From: Falsihalocynthiibacter sp042445055 | GTDB lineage: Bacteria > Pseudomonadota > Alphaproteobacteria > Rhodobacterales > Rhodobacteraceae | DNA length: 64,000 nt | Assembly: GCF_042445055.1 (NCBI RefSeq) | Contig: NZ_CP170339.1 | Location: 2,046,001-2,110,000 of the forward strand | Reading direction: 5' to 3' | Shown here: one piece after another, positions 16,680-23,783 of the stretch | How positions within the stretch are numbered: position 1 is the first letter of the stretch | Layout: every line of letters starts with the position of its first letter | Program-made: the position numbers and the translations under genes | The notes under the pieces: model-generated | Told to the model about the DNA's origin: nothing | Seen by the model: only the letters and a program-made list of their open reading frames with translations | Database searches by the model: none

Positions 16680-17618
16680 TTACTTTGTGCTTTCAACGGC
16701 CGCAACGACCTCTTCGGGGGTGCCAACCGCACGACACTCAACGGATTTTTCGATGCGGCGGATCATTCCCGCCAGCGCCTTGCCCGCTCCGATTTCCCAC
16801 GCTTCGCTCACACCCTGCGCCGACATATAGGCAACCGACTCACGCCAGCGCACCGATCCGGTGACCTGCTCAACGAGGAGTGCACGAATAACATTCGGAT
16901 CATTCACGGCCTCTGCACGAACGTTCGCCACAACAGGCACCGCAGGCGCCACGATTTGCACATCCGCAAGGGCCTCTGCCATGGTTTGTGCTGCGGGTTC
17001 CATCAATGCACAATGAAACGGCGCACTCACAGGCAACAAAAGCGCCCGACGCGCACCGCGCTCTTTGGCAATCTCGATCGCGCGCTCAACGGCTTCCTTA
17101 TGACCAGAAACCACAACCTGACCGGGATCGTTGTCATTCGCTGCTTGGCAAATCTGGCCTTGTGCCGCTTCTGCTGCAACTTCGCTGGCTGTTGCGAAAT
17201 CCAACCCCAACAGGGCCGCCATCGCACCAACACCAACAGGAACAGCCTTCTGCATCGCCTCGCCGCGAATACGCAACAAACGTGCTGTATCGGCCAGCGT
17301 AAGCGCACCGGACGCCGCCAATGCCGAGTACTCGCCAAGGCTATGCCCCGCTACATAAGCCGCGTCCTTGATCGAAGCACCCTCAGCCTCCAGCGCACGC
17401 ATCGCAGCGATGGATGTCGCCATCAATGCTGGCTGCGCGTTTTGTGTGAGCGTCAACTCTTCGATGTCGCCGTCCCAGATCAAACTGCTCAGCTTTTCGT
17501 TAAGCGCGTTGTCCACTTCGTCGAATACTGCCTTCGCAGCGGGATATGCCTCAGCAAGCGCCTTGCCCATACCGATTGTTTGGGCGCCCTGCCCGGGAAA
17601 TACAAATGCGCGCGTCAT
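16680..17618 (-). CDS. fabD: Malonyl-CoA:ACP transacylase
   Basis: This 312-residue enzyme loads malonyl onto ACP. The catalytic Ser93 lies in GHSLGEYSAL, with FPGQGAQ at the N-terminus and the catalytic His in SAPFHCALM. The ATG at 17618 is preceded by GGAGG at a good distance; an in-frame start nine codons upstream runs over that site. It is the first gene of the fabD-fabG pair. A terminator upstream (17686-17713) means its promoter must lie in the roughly 70 bp between. Confidence 0.97.
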   Translation of the reverse strand: MTRAFVFPGQGAQTIGMGKALAEAYPAAKAVFDEVDNALNEKLSSLIWDGDIEELTLTQNAQPALMATSIAAMRALEAEGASIKDAAYVAGHSLGEYSALAASGALTLADTARLLRIRGEAMQKAVPVGVGAMAALLGLDFATASEVAAEAAQGQICQAANDNDPGQVVVSGHKEAVERAIEIAKERGARRALLLPVSAPFHCALMEPAAQTMAEALADVQIVAPAVPVVANVRAEAVNDPNVIRALLVEQVTGSVRWRESVAYMSAQGVSEAWEIGAGKALAGMIRRIEKSVECRAVGTPEEVVAAVESTK

Positions 17619-17685
17619 ACGGCCTCCGTTATTGTTTTCCCTCAAATACAGTGCTGCCCCTGTTTACGCAATGTCAGCTTCCCAC

Positions 17686-17713
17686 AAAAAAGGCCCCGCA
17701 AATCTGCGAGGCC
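17686..17713 (-). terminator. Rho-independent terminator upstream of fabD
   Basis: The minus-strand stem GGCCTCGCA-GATT-TGCGGGGCC (9 bp, one G-T pair) is followed by six T residues. It ends the transcript of the two-TM protein gene. Confidence 0.88.
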
Positions 17714-17734
17714 CAATTGGTTTTCTGATTTGGC

Positions 17735-18391
17735 TTACTCACCTGCGACGGCAAGCCCTTCCTCACGGGAAGCAGAACGCGTACGCACATGGCGACGCGG
17801 GGCAACCTTGGCGCCAGCTGTTTCCGACAGAATATCTTCTGCGAGAACATTGCGCAGCGCCTCCAAGCGCTCCTGTTTATCATGCACCAGATCAATGCTG
17901 TGCGTCTGTGTCGTATGGCGCAGCATCAAACTTGCATATCCGCTGCGGCTCTTCTTGGGGTCGCGTGCAAAAACAACGCTGCTGATGTCGCTGAAGTCAT
18001 AACGACGCATGACGAAGAGCTGCGAACGTTTATTGCGAAGTACCTCGCGAACTTCGCGACGACCACGATCTACCTGCAACTCATATGTCGTCCCCAACGA
18101 CGCAAACCAAAGCGCAAGAATACCCACCAGCATGAGTACCCCCGTAAAGGCAAGCTTGAAAATTGCCATATCTTCGCTCGTCGCCGACCCCGGCAGCACC
18201 CACATCCCAACGGCAAGACCAACACAGACAAGCGCCGTTCCCCCCGCCAACGCCTGTGCCAGCCGCGCCCCAAAGCCGACCTGCTCACGCATCCGCACGC
18301 CGTATCCCCATGGCGCCGTATAGATCGAAAACTTGTTGGACTTTGCATCCGCCTCGATCAATCGCGTGTTTTCTGACTGTTGATCCGTCAT
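17735..18391 (-). CDS. Hypothetical two-TM inner-membrane protein
   Basis: This 218-residue protein is not recognised as a named family. The start at 18391 (MTDQQSENTRLIEADAKSNKFSIYTAPWGYGVRMREQ) follows AGGA at six bases; an upstream in-frame start is unsupported. Two membrane segments (residues about 47-70 and 80-100: LAGGTALVCVGLAVGMWVLPG, FTGVLMLVGILALWFASLG) are followed by a soluble region that resembles a small beta-rich PH-like fold (YELQVDRGRREVREVLRNKRSQLFVMRRYDFSDISSVVFAR) and a basic, helical C-terminus. It is a single gene with its own terminator, divergent from rpsF. A membrane-bound sensor or scaffold is possible, but no function can be stated. Confidence 0.75.
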   Translation of the reverse strand: MTDQQSENTRLIEADAKSNKFSIYTAPWGYGVRMREQVGFGARLAQALAGGTALVCVGLAVGMWVLPGSATSEDMAIFKLAFTGVLMLVGILALWFASLGTTYELQVDRGRREVREVLRNKRSQLFVMRRYDFSDISSVVFARDPKKSRSGYASLMLRHTTQTHSIDLVHDKQERLEALRNVLAEDILSETAGAKVAPRRHVRTRSASREEGLAVAGE

Positions 18392-18519
18392 TTTGTATCC
18401 TATTGGTTCCTTACCCATGGGACATACTAATCTCAATGTGGGCGAAAGTGTGTCTGGAACTGGATAATACCGCGAAGGTTGTAGTAACCTGCCCCCTCCA
18501 CACGCTCATGCTTCTGCCC

Positions 18520-18547
18520 TTGCATCCTACCCCGACCCTGTTATAAC
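18520..18547 (+). promoter_or_regulatory. Probable sigma-70 promoter of rpsF-rpsR-rplI
   Basis: TTGCAT (18520-18525) and TATAAC (18542-18547) are separated by 16 bases, upstream of rpsF and directed toward it. This leaves a 5' leader of roughly 95 bases. Confidence 0.5.
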
Positions 18548-18555
18548 GCGGCCTT

Positions 18556-18604
18556 CTTCTGCAGCACTTTTAACAGCGCAGCCTCTCGTGATCGGATGCA
18601 GAAG
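18556..18604 (+). promoter_or_regulatory. Candidate structured leader of rpsF (possible S6:S18 autoregulatory RNA)
   Basis: A perfect 8-bp inverted repeat, CTTCTGCA (18556-18563) and TGCAGAAG (18597-18604), encloses 33 bases in the rpsF leader; CCCGCCG follows directly. Leaders of rpsF operons in many bacteria bind the S6:S18 complex through a stem with a conserved CCG. The match here is by position and general layout only, so this is a candidate. Confidence 0.35.
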
Positions 18605-18648
18605 TTCCCGCCGATCTTTGAAGTGCGCCATATATGAACGGAGATCGC

Positions 18649-19005
18649 ATGCCTTTATACGAGCATGTCTTTATCGCGCGTCAGGACTTGTCCAACGCCC
18701 AGGCCGAAGGCCTCATCGAACATTTCAGCACCGTCCTCGCGGACAACGGCGGCAAAGTCGTTGATCACGAGTACTGGGGTGTGAAAACCATGGCATACAA
18801 AGTGAACAAGAACCGCAAAGGCCACTATGCCTTCTTGCGCTCTGATGCTCCCTCTTCTGCCGTCCAAGAAATGGAACGCCTGATGCGTCTGCACGATGAC
18901 GTTATGCGCGTTTTGACCATCAAGGTCGACGAGCACGCCGAAGGTCCTTCGGTGCAAATGCAAAAACGTGAAGAGCGCAGCGACCGTCGTCGCGAGCGTG
19001 CATAA
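18649..19005 (+). CDS. rpsF: 30S ribosomal protein bS6
   Basis: This 118-residue bS6 (MPLYEHVFIARQDLSNAQAEGLIEHF...VDHEYWGVKTMAYKVNKNRKGHYAFLRSDAPSSAVQEMERLMRLHDDVMRVLTIKVDEH) has a basic C-terminal tail. It binds 16S rRNA with bS18, encoded 14 bp downstream. The ATG at 18649 follows GGAG at five bases; the ATG five codons upstream lacks such a site. Confidence 0.98.
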   Translation: MPLYEHVFIARQDLSNAQAEGLIEHFSTVLADNGGKVVDHEYWGVKTMAYKVNKNRKGHYAFLRSDAPSSAVQEMERLMRLHDDVMRVLTIKVDEHAEGPSVQMQKREERSDRRRERA

Positions 19006-19019
19006 GAGAGGGCTAAACC

Positions 19020-19247
19020 ATGGCTACTAAACCATTTTTCCGCCGTCGCAAAGTCTGCCCATTCTCTGGCGACAACGCACCCGCGATCGACTACAAAGAC
19101 ACACGTCTTCTGCAACGCTACATCTCTGAGCGTGGCAAAATCGTACCGTCCCGCATCACCGCCGTATCGGCAAAGAAACAGCGTGAACTGGCTCGTGCAA
19201 TCAAACGCGCGCGCTTCCTCGCTCTGCTTCCCTACGCCGTTAAGTAA
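19020..19247 (+). CDS. rpsR: 30S ribosomal protein bS18
   Basis: This 75-residue bS18 has the full family text (PFFRRRKVCPFSGDNAPAIDYKDTRLLQRYISERGKIVPSRITAVSAKKQRELARAIKRARFLALLPY). It forms a heterodimer with bS6 on the small subunit platform. It is part of the rpsF-rpsR-rplI operon, with short spacers on either side. Confidence 0.98.
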   Translation: MATKPFFRRRKVCPFSGDNAPAIDYKDTRLLQRYISERGKIVPSRITAVSAKKQRELARAIKRARFLALLPYAVK

Positions 19248-19259
19248 GGAGCGCACATC

Positions 19260-19883
19260 ATGAAAGTTATCCTTCTTGAACGCGTCGCAAAACTCGGCCA
19301 AATGGGCGATGTTGTTGACGTAAAGCCCGGCTACGCACGCAACTTCCTGCTTCCACAAAGCAAAGCGCTTTCTGCTTCGGCTGCGAACATCGCATCCTTC
19401 GAAGCACGCAAAGCACAGCTCGAAGCAAACAACCTTGAAACCAAAGCAGAAGCAGAAGCTCTCGGCGCAAAACTCGACGGACAACAGTTCGTTGTGATTC
19501 GCTCCGCGTCCGACTCTGGTTCGCTCTACGGTTCCGTTACACCTCGTGACGCTGCCGAAGTTGCAACTGCTGAAGGTTTCACAGTGGACCGCAAGCAAGT
19601 TTCCGTTGTTGCACCGATCAAAGAACTCGGTCTGCACACAATGGAAGTGAAACTGCACCCTGAAGTTGTTGTTTCAATCGAACTGAACGTTGCACGTTCC
19701 ACAGAAGAAGCAGAGCTTCAAGCTTCTGGTAAGTCCATCCAAGAGTTGGCCGCCGAAGCAGAAGCAGAAGCAGAATTCGAAATCGCTGAACTCTTCGACG
19801 ATATCGGCTCTGCTGCTCTTGACGACATCGAAGAAGAAGTCGCTTCCGAAGAGCCTGCTGAAGAAGAAAAAGACGAAGCTTAA
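19260..19883 (+). CDS. rplI: 50S ribosomal protein bL9 with long acidic tail
   Basis: This 207-residue bL9 opens with MKVILLERVAKLGQMGDVVDVKPGYARNFLLPQSKAL, the N-terminal domain signature. The globular C-terminal domain ends near residue 140. It continues into a tail very rich in Glu, Asp and Ala (EAEAEAEFEIAELFDDIGSAALDDIEEEVASEEPAEEEKDEA), about 50 residues longer than E. coli bL9. Such tails are known in alphaproteobacteria; the tail's role is unknown. A strong terminator follows. Confidence 0.97.
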   Translation: MKVILLERVAKLGQMGDVVDVKPGYARNFLLPQSKALSASAANIASFEARKAQLEANNLETKAEAEALGAKLDGQQFVVIRSASDSGSLYGSVTPRDAAEVATAEGFTVDRKQVSVVAPIKELGLHTMEVKLHPEVVVSIELNVARSTEEAELQASGKSIQELAAEAEAEAEFEIAELFDDIGSAALDDIEEEVASEEPAEEEKDEA

Positions 19884-19903
19884 TCAATCGCTTCTGAAAT
19901 TTG

Positions 19904-19936
19904 AAAGGCCGCGCAGAGAAATCCGCGCGGCCTTTT
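19904..19936 (+). terminator. Rho-independent terminator of the rpsF operon
   Basis: The stem GGCCGCGC...GCGCGGCC (8 bp, extended by A-T pairs) with a 10-base loop is followed by TTTT. It lies about 20 bp after rplI and may also work from the opposite side for the converging membrane-protein gene. Confidence 0.85.
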
Positions 19937-19950
19937 CTATGCGCTCTACC

Positions 19951-20322
19951 CTACTCTGCCGCAGAATTTCGCAGAACGCTCCACGCGAACATCAACGCTG
20001 AAATCAGCACCAGAACCGATCCCAGCTTGGCATATACATCGCTGATTTCCAGATTAGCGAGCGCGATCCCCGGAACGAAAACGATCAGCGCGACGATGGA
20101 CACCCAAAGATGTATCCGCGCAAGACGTGTTGCCCCCGCCATCGGCCAGAGCTTGTAATATGTTCCGAAAATCGTAAGCGCGACAAAGCCGAACAACATC
20201 AGATGCCCATGCGCCGGCGCGATCGCGAAATTCCCGCTCGCCGACATATAGATCCCCATTAGCATCCCTAAAATAATCAATAGCGATGCAGTGACAAAAA
20301 ACGAATGTGCCGTAGTCTTCAT
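19951..20322 (-). CDS. Small four-TM protein resembling heme-copper oxidase subunit I fragments
   Basis: This protein is 122 residues from the ATG at 20322, preceded by GGAGGATTT; an extension to 20439 has no ribosome-binding site. Four hydrophobic segments can be seen: FFVTASLLIILGMLMGIYMS, HLMLFGFVALTIFGTYYKLWP, IHLWVSIVALIVFVPGIAL and LGSVLVLISALMFAWSVL. The stretch APAHGHLMLFGFVALTIFGTYYKLWP recalls helix II-like His-containing segments of cbb3/NorB-type subunit I proteins. It is far too short to be an oxidase. The function is unknown; it could be a heme-binding or redox-sensing membrane protein, as inference only. Confidence 0.75.
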   Translation of the reverse strand: MKTTAHSFFVTASLLIILGMLMGIYMSASGNFAIAPAHGHLMLFGFVALTIFGTYYKLWPMAGATRLARIHLWVSIVALIVFVPGIALANLEISDVYAKLGSVLVLISALMFAWSVLRNSAAE

Positions 20323-20423
20323 AAATCCTCCATTGAAATGTAGGTCGATGACGGGCAGCGCAGAGCTATCCGCTAAGCGAATACTACACAAAATCAAGAT
20401 TCTACGCAATTTTATGTCACAAC

Positions 20424-20450
20424 GAAAAAGGGCCGCCAAACGGCAGCCCT
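20424..20450 (-). terminator. Rho-independent terminator of tig
   Basis: The minus-strand stem AGGGCTGCC-GTTT-GGCGGCCCT with one T-G pair is followed by five T residues, about 25 bp after the tig stop. Confidence 0.87.
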
Positions 20451-20474
20451 AATCGCGTTAAACCTGTGACGGTT

Positions 20475-21806
20475 TTACATTTCTTCGAGAGCCTCAACAG
20501 CTTTTTCAAGATCTTCTTTGCTGATCTCTTTCTCGTCGACTTTGGCCAATTCGAACACGTAATCAACAACCTTGTCTTCGAACAACGGAGCGCGAAGCTG
20601 TTGTTGCATTTGCTGGTTTTGTTGAACGAATTCAAAGAACTGACGCTCTTGACCTGGGTACTGGCGCGCTTGGTTCATGATCGCTTGTGTCATCTCGGCG
20701 TCAGTAACTTCAACCTCTGCCTTCTGACCGATGTCAGCAAGCAACAGACCCAAACGTACGCGACGCTCAGCAAGTTTCTTGTGCTCGTCAGTTGTCTCGA
20801 TCTCAGGGTGGTCGTGACCTTCAACTTCTGGGTTCTCTTCGTGCCATAGTTGGTGCGCGATTTGACCTGCTTCGGCTTCCAAGAGCGAAGGAGGAAGATC
20901 AAACGATACCAAACCGTCAAGCGCATCCAAAAGCGCGCGTTTTTGAACCGCACGAGCAGCGCCGGCATATTCAGCTTCAAGACGCTCGGCTACCTGACCT
21001 TTCAGCGCCTCGAGATCCTCGGCACCGAATTTCTTGGCCAGCTCGTCGTTCAGCTCTGCTTTTGCAGGAGCTTTAACGGCTTTCACAGTACAATCGAACA
21101 CGGCTTCTTTGCCCGCAAGGTTCGCTGCTTGGTACTCTTCTGGGAAAGTTACAGTTACCGCAACTTCGTCACCAGCTTTGGCACCGATCAACTGGTCCTC
21201 AAAGCCCGGAATGAAGGAACCTGAGCCAAGAACGAGTGGGAAATCTTCAGCTGAACCGCCTTCGAACAACTCGCCGTCAACTTTACCTGCAAAGTCGATC
21301 ACAACCTGATCGTCTTTTTTGGCTTTGCTGCCTTTTTTGCGGTCTTCGAAGTTCTGTGCTGTCTCGGCAAGGTTCTCAAGCGCTTCGTTGATCGCTGCGT
21401 CGTCTGCTTTCGCAACGAGCTTCTCGAGGCTCAGACCTTTGAGGTCAACTTCTGGGATTTCTGGAAGCGCTTCATAAGCAACGGTGATTTCAACGTCATC
21501 ACCCTCTTTCCAGTCTTCGTTTGTCATTTTGATGTCTGGCTGAAGCGCAGGACGGTCACCGGACTCTTCGAAATGCTTACCAAGCGCACCGTCGATTGTC
21601 TCTTGGATAGCTTCGCCGATAACACGTTGGCCGAATTGCTTCTTGAGCAACGCCATTGGCACTTTACCTTTGCGGAAGCCTTTCATTTCGACTTCTGGCT
21701 GTGCTTCTTTGAGCTTATCGTTAACTTTAGAGTCCAGATCGGCTGCGGGAATAACAAGCGTGTATCCGCGCTTTAGGCCTTCGTTCAGGGTCTCAGTAAC
21801 CTGCAT
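20475..21806 (-). CDS. tig: Trigger factor (ribosome-bound chaperone/prolyl isomerase)
   Basis: This 443-residue trigger factor has all three parts: an N-terminal ribosome-binding domain with the signature GFRKGKVP (residues 43-50); a PPIase domain around residues 160-240 (DDQVVIDFAGKVDGELFEGGSAEDFPLVLGSGSFIPGFEDQLIGAKAGD); and a long helical substrate-binding C-terminal domain with a Gln-rich segment (FFEFVQQNQQMQQQLRAPLFEDKVVDYV). It binds nascent chains at the ribosome exit. It is a single gene with its own terminator. Confidence 0.98.
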   Translation of the reverse strand: MQVTETLNEGLKRGYTLVIPAADLDSKVNDKLKEAQPEVEMKGFRKGKVPMALLKKQFGQRVIGEAIQETIDGALGKHFEESGDRPALQPDIKMTNEDWKEGDDVEITVAYEALPEIPEVDLKGLSLEKLVAKADDAAINEALENLAETAQNFEDRKKGSKAKKDDQVVIDFAGKVDGELFEGGSAEDFPLVLGSGSFIPGFEDQLIGAKAGDEVAVTVTFPEEYQAANLAGKEAVFDCTVKAVKAPAKAELNDELAKKFGAEDLEALKGQVAERLEAEYAGAARAVQKRALLDALDGLVSFDLPPSLLEAEAGQIAHQLWHEENPEVEGHDHPEIETTDEHKKLAERRVRLGLLLADIGQKAEVEVTDAEMTQAIMNQARQYPGQERQFFEFVQQNQQMQQQLRAPLFEDKVVDYVFELAKVDEKEISKEDLEKAVEALEEM

Positions 21807-21995
21807 GGGGGATCCTCATAGCAAAGAGGCCGCGCGGGCGCGGCAATGGATTAAATCTCGGCTCTTCTATGGCTCCCAGCGCCCCGATGCAAGGAGAAAG
21901 GCGGCATTTCCAGCGAGAGTTTGCCGGAATCCGAAACTAAGAGGTTTCACGCAGCAGATTCTGTTCTAAAACCTCGTTTTCCTCAGTTTTTCAGC

Positions 21996-22030
21996 AAAAA
22001 CCCTGCTGGCGGGCGCACCACCAGCAGGGT
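21996..22030 (-). terminator. Rho-independent terminator of the two-partner secretion operon
   Basis: The minus-strand stem ACCCTGCTGG...CCAGCAGGGT (10 bp, 11-base loop) is followed by a run of five T residues. It lies about 34 bp after the TpsB stop and marks the end of the secretion operon. Confidence 0.92.
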
Positions 22031-22063
22031 CAGGTTTGTTTTTCGAATTTGCTAAAACCGCCC

Positions 22064-23710
22064 CTAGAGACCGTTGAGCGTCAGCATTGCATTGATCACT
22101 AGCGAGTCCTGATTGGACAAGGCATCAAGCAGCGGGAAAGCCGCCGAAATCTCGAAACGTCCGGTTTCATTGATGTCATAGGCCATGCCCACACCCGCAG
22201 AAAACAGGGTGGTCCGATCTGGGAAGGTCGAGAACACCTCGCCAAAATCGGTAAAGACATAACCGTCCAAGCCGCTCTTGTTCAAGAAATTCCCCTGATG
22301 CAACTCAAGGCTACCGTAATACCCGCTATCCCCCGCAATACCGGTTGAGGGATACCCGCGAATGGTCGTCGGTCCACCAATCTGGAACAATAGATCGCCA
22401 GGGAGGAGTTGCTCGTCGGTATGCTGGAACGCCCCCACTGCGATGATCGACTGACCGCGATCTAGGTTATAGCGCCCTGAGATCGATCCCGTCAGCAAAC
22501 GGATGTCGCGTTCGAACCCGAAGATATTGTTGGTGCTGGTGGCATAAACGGCTTGCACCTGCCCGCGCGTCACACCGCGATCCCCAGTGTACGCCACCGT
22601 AATGCCCGGCGCGAACTTGACCGTGTCGTTATTCACCAACGGAACATCTGCTGACCATGAGCGGCTATGCCCCATGTACCCCGAGAGGTCCGCAAAAACG
22701 CTCCACCGCTCGGTCACAGCAAGTGGCTGTGTCAGGGTGATATTCGCAGAGCTGGATTTACCCGTGATATCAAGGATCGTCGCAGGGCCATTCACGAATG
22801 AAACGCTAGACGCAGTCGCACTTAGCGCGATGCGTGTGCCCGAGCTATGGACTGGAAGCTCGTAACGCGCGGTCCCCGCGAGACTGCCTTCTGCGACACT
22901 CCCGAAGGCCATAAACGTATCGTCACGTCCTGCCATTCCATAGTTGCGATAAACGAAAGAGCCCTGCAATTCGCCTGTGGAATACACACCCTTATTGTCA
23001 AAGAAGAACTGAAGCTCATGCGCTGGAGGCTCGGTAATTCCGAGCAAGAGGTCCGTATAACCAAATGATGCGCCGGGCTGTAAAAGCATCCTAAGCTGCG
23101 CACGGTTGGTTTCGTTGAAATAGCGGATATCCTTGGCCGCGGTTGGCACATCAACGATATCACCATTCGCAACAGTCACCCGATCAAAGATAAACTCGTT
23201 CGTGTTCCGACGCTCCCCCACGATCGCGGCGGCGCCCAAGCGTCCCTCGATCAGCTGGATTTGAAGGTTCCCGGTCGCAAGCTGTTGTGGCGGTAGAATT
23301 GCCGCTGCGGTTACCACGCCCTTCTCGGCATAGAGATCGTTCACATCACGCACCAGTTCCGAAATCTTGCGGAAGTCCACCCGCTCGCCACGGTACTTTG
23401 CCGCGATCACCGCAAGCTCTTGCTCGCTGAGGAAAACGGAGCTTGGCGAGAACGTAACAGACTGCAAAAGAACCGTCGCGCCACCGGCTGGTGGCAACTC
23501 GCGGCGCTTTAGCGGATCAGCAACAACGGCGTCGCCCTCCTGTCGTATGCGCGATTCCTCGTCAAGTTGGTTGAGACGACGGATGTTATCTTCGGCGGCA
23601 CGTGCGCCCACATCAAGTCGCTGGGCAGTCGCCTGCCCTGTTGTAAGTGCTGTTGCCGCCGTCCCTATCAGGAGTAACAAGGCGCCTGCTCGTGTTGCGC
23701 GTGGTTTCAT
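22064..23710 (-). CDS. TpsB outer-membrane transporter (ShlB/FhaC/HecB family)
   Basis: This protein is about 548 residues from the ATG at 23710, which has GGAG six bases upstream; an earlier ATG at 23731 adds seven residues and has no clear site. A signal peptide (MKPRATRAGALLLLIGTAATALTTGQATAQ) is followed by a linker and a POTRA region (about 80-160: VLLQSVTFSPSSVFLSEQELAVIAAKYRGERVDFRKISELVRDVNDLYAEKGVVTAAAILP). A 16-strand beta-barrel with the loop-6 motif TIRGYPSTG (family RGY/F) comes next. It exports TpsA partners across the outer membrane; the only TpsA gene in view is the giant gene 73 bp upstream. It is the last gene before a strong terminator. Confidence 0.94.
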   Translation of the reverse strand: MKPRATRAGALLLLIGTAATALTTGQATAQRLDVGARAAEDNIRRLNQLDEESRIRQEGDAVVADPLKRRELPPAGGATVLLQSVTFSPSSVFLSEQELAVIAAKYRGERVDFRKISELVRDVNDLYAEKGVVTAAAILPPQQLATGNLQIQLIEGRLGAAAIVGERRNTNEFIFDRVTVANGDIVDVPTAAKDIRYFNETNRAQLRMLLQPGASFGYTDLLLGITEPPAHELQFFFDNKGVYSTGELQGSFVYRNYGMAGRDDTFMAFGSVAEGSLAGTARYELPVHSSGTRIALSATASSVSFVNGPATILDITGKSSSANITLTQPLAVTERWSVFADLSGYMGHSRSWSADVPLVNNDTVKFAPGITVAYTGDRGVTRGQVQAVYATSTNNIFGFERDIRLLTGSISGRYNLDRGQSIIAVGAFQHTDEQLLPGDLLFQIGGPTTIRGYPSTGIAGDSGYYGSLELHQGNFLNKSGLDGYVFTDFGEVFSTFPDRTTLFSAGVGMAYDINETGRFEISAAFPLLDALSNQDSLVINAMLTLNGL

Positions 23711-23783
23711 TCCATGCTCCATTTTTGTCATTTCGCCGCTACTTGTTGACCCCCGAATGGGGCCGCCTGTTTGTTACTCGCAC

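Noticed and set aside
16671..18002. Plus-strand frame of 443 codons
   Set aside because: It is antisense to fabD, crosses the terminator at 17686-17713 and continues over a second gene.
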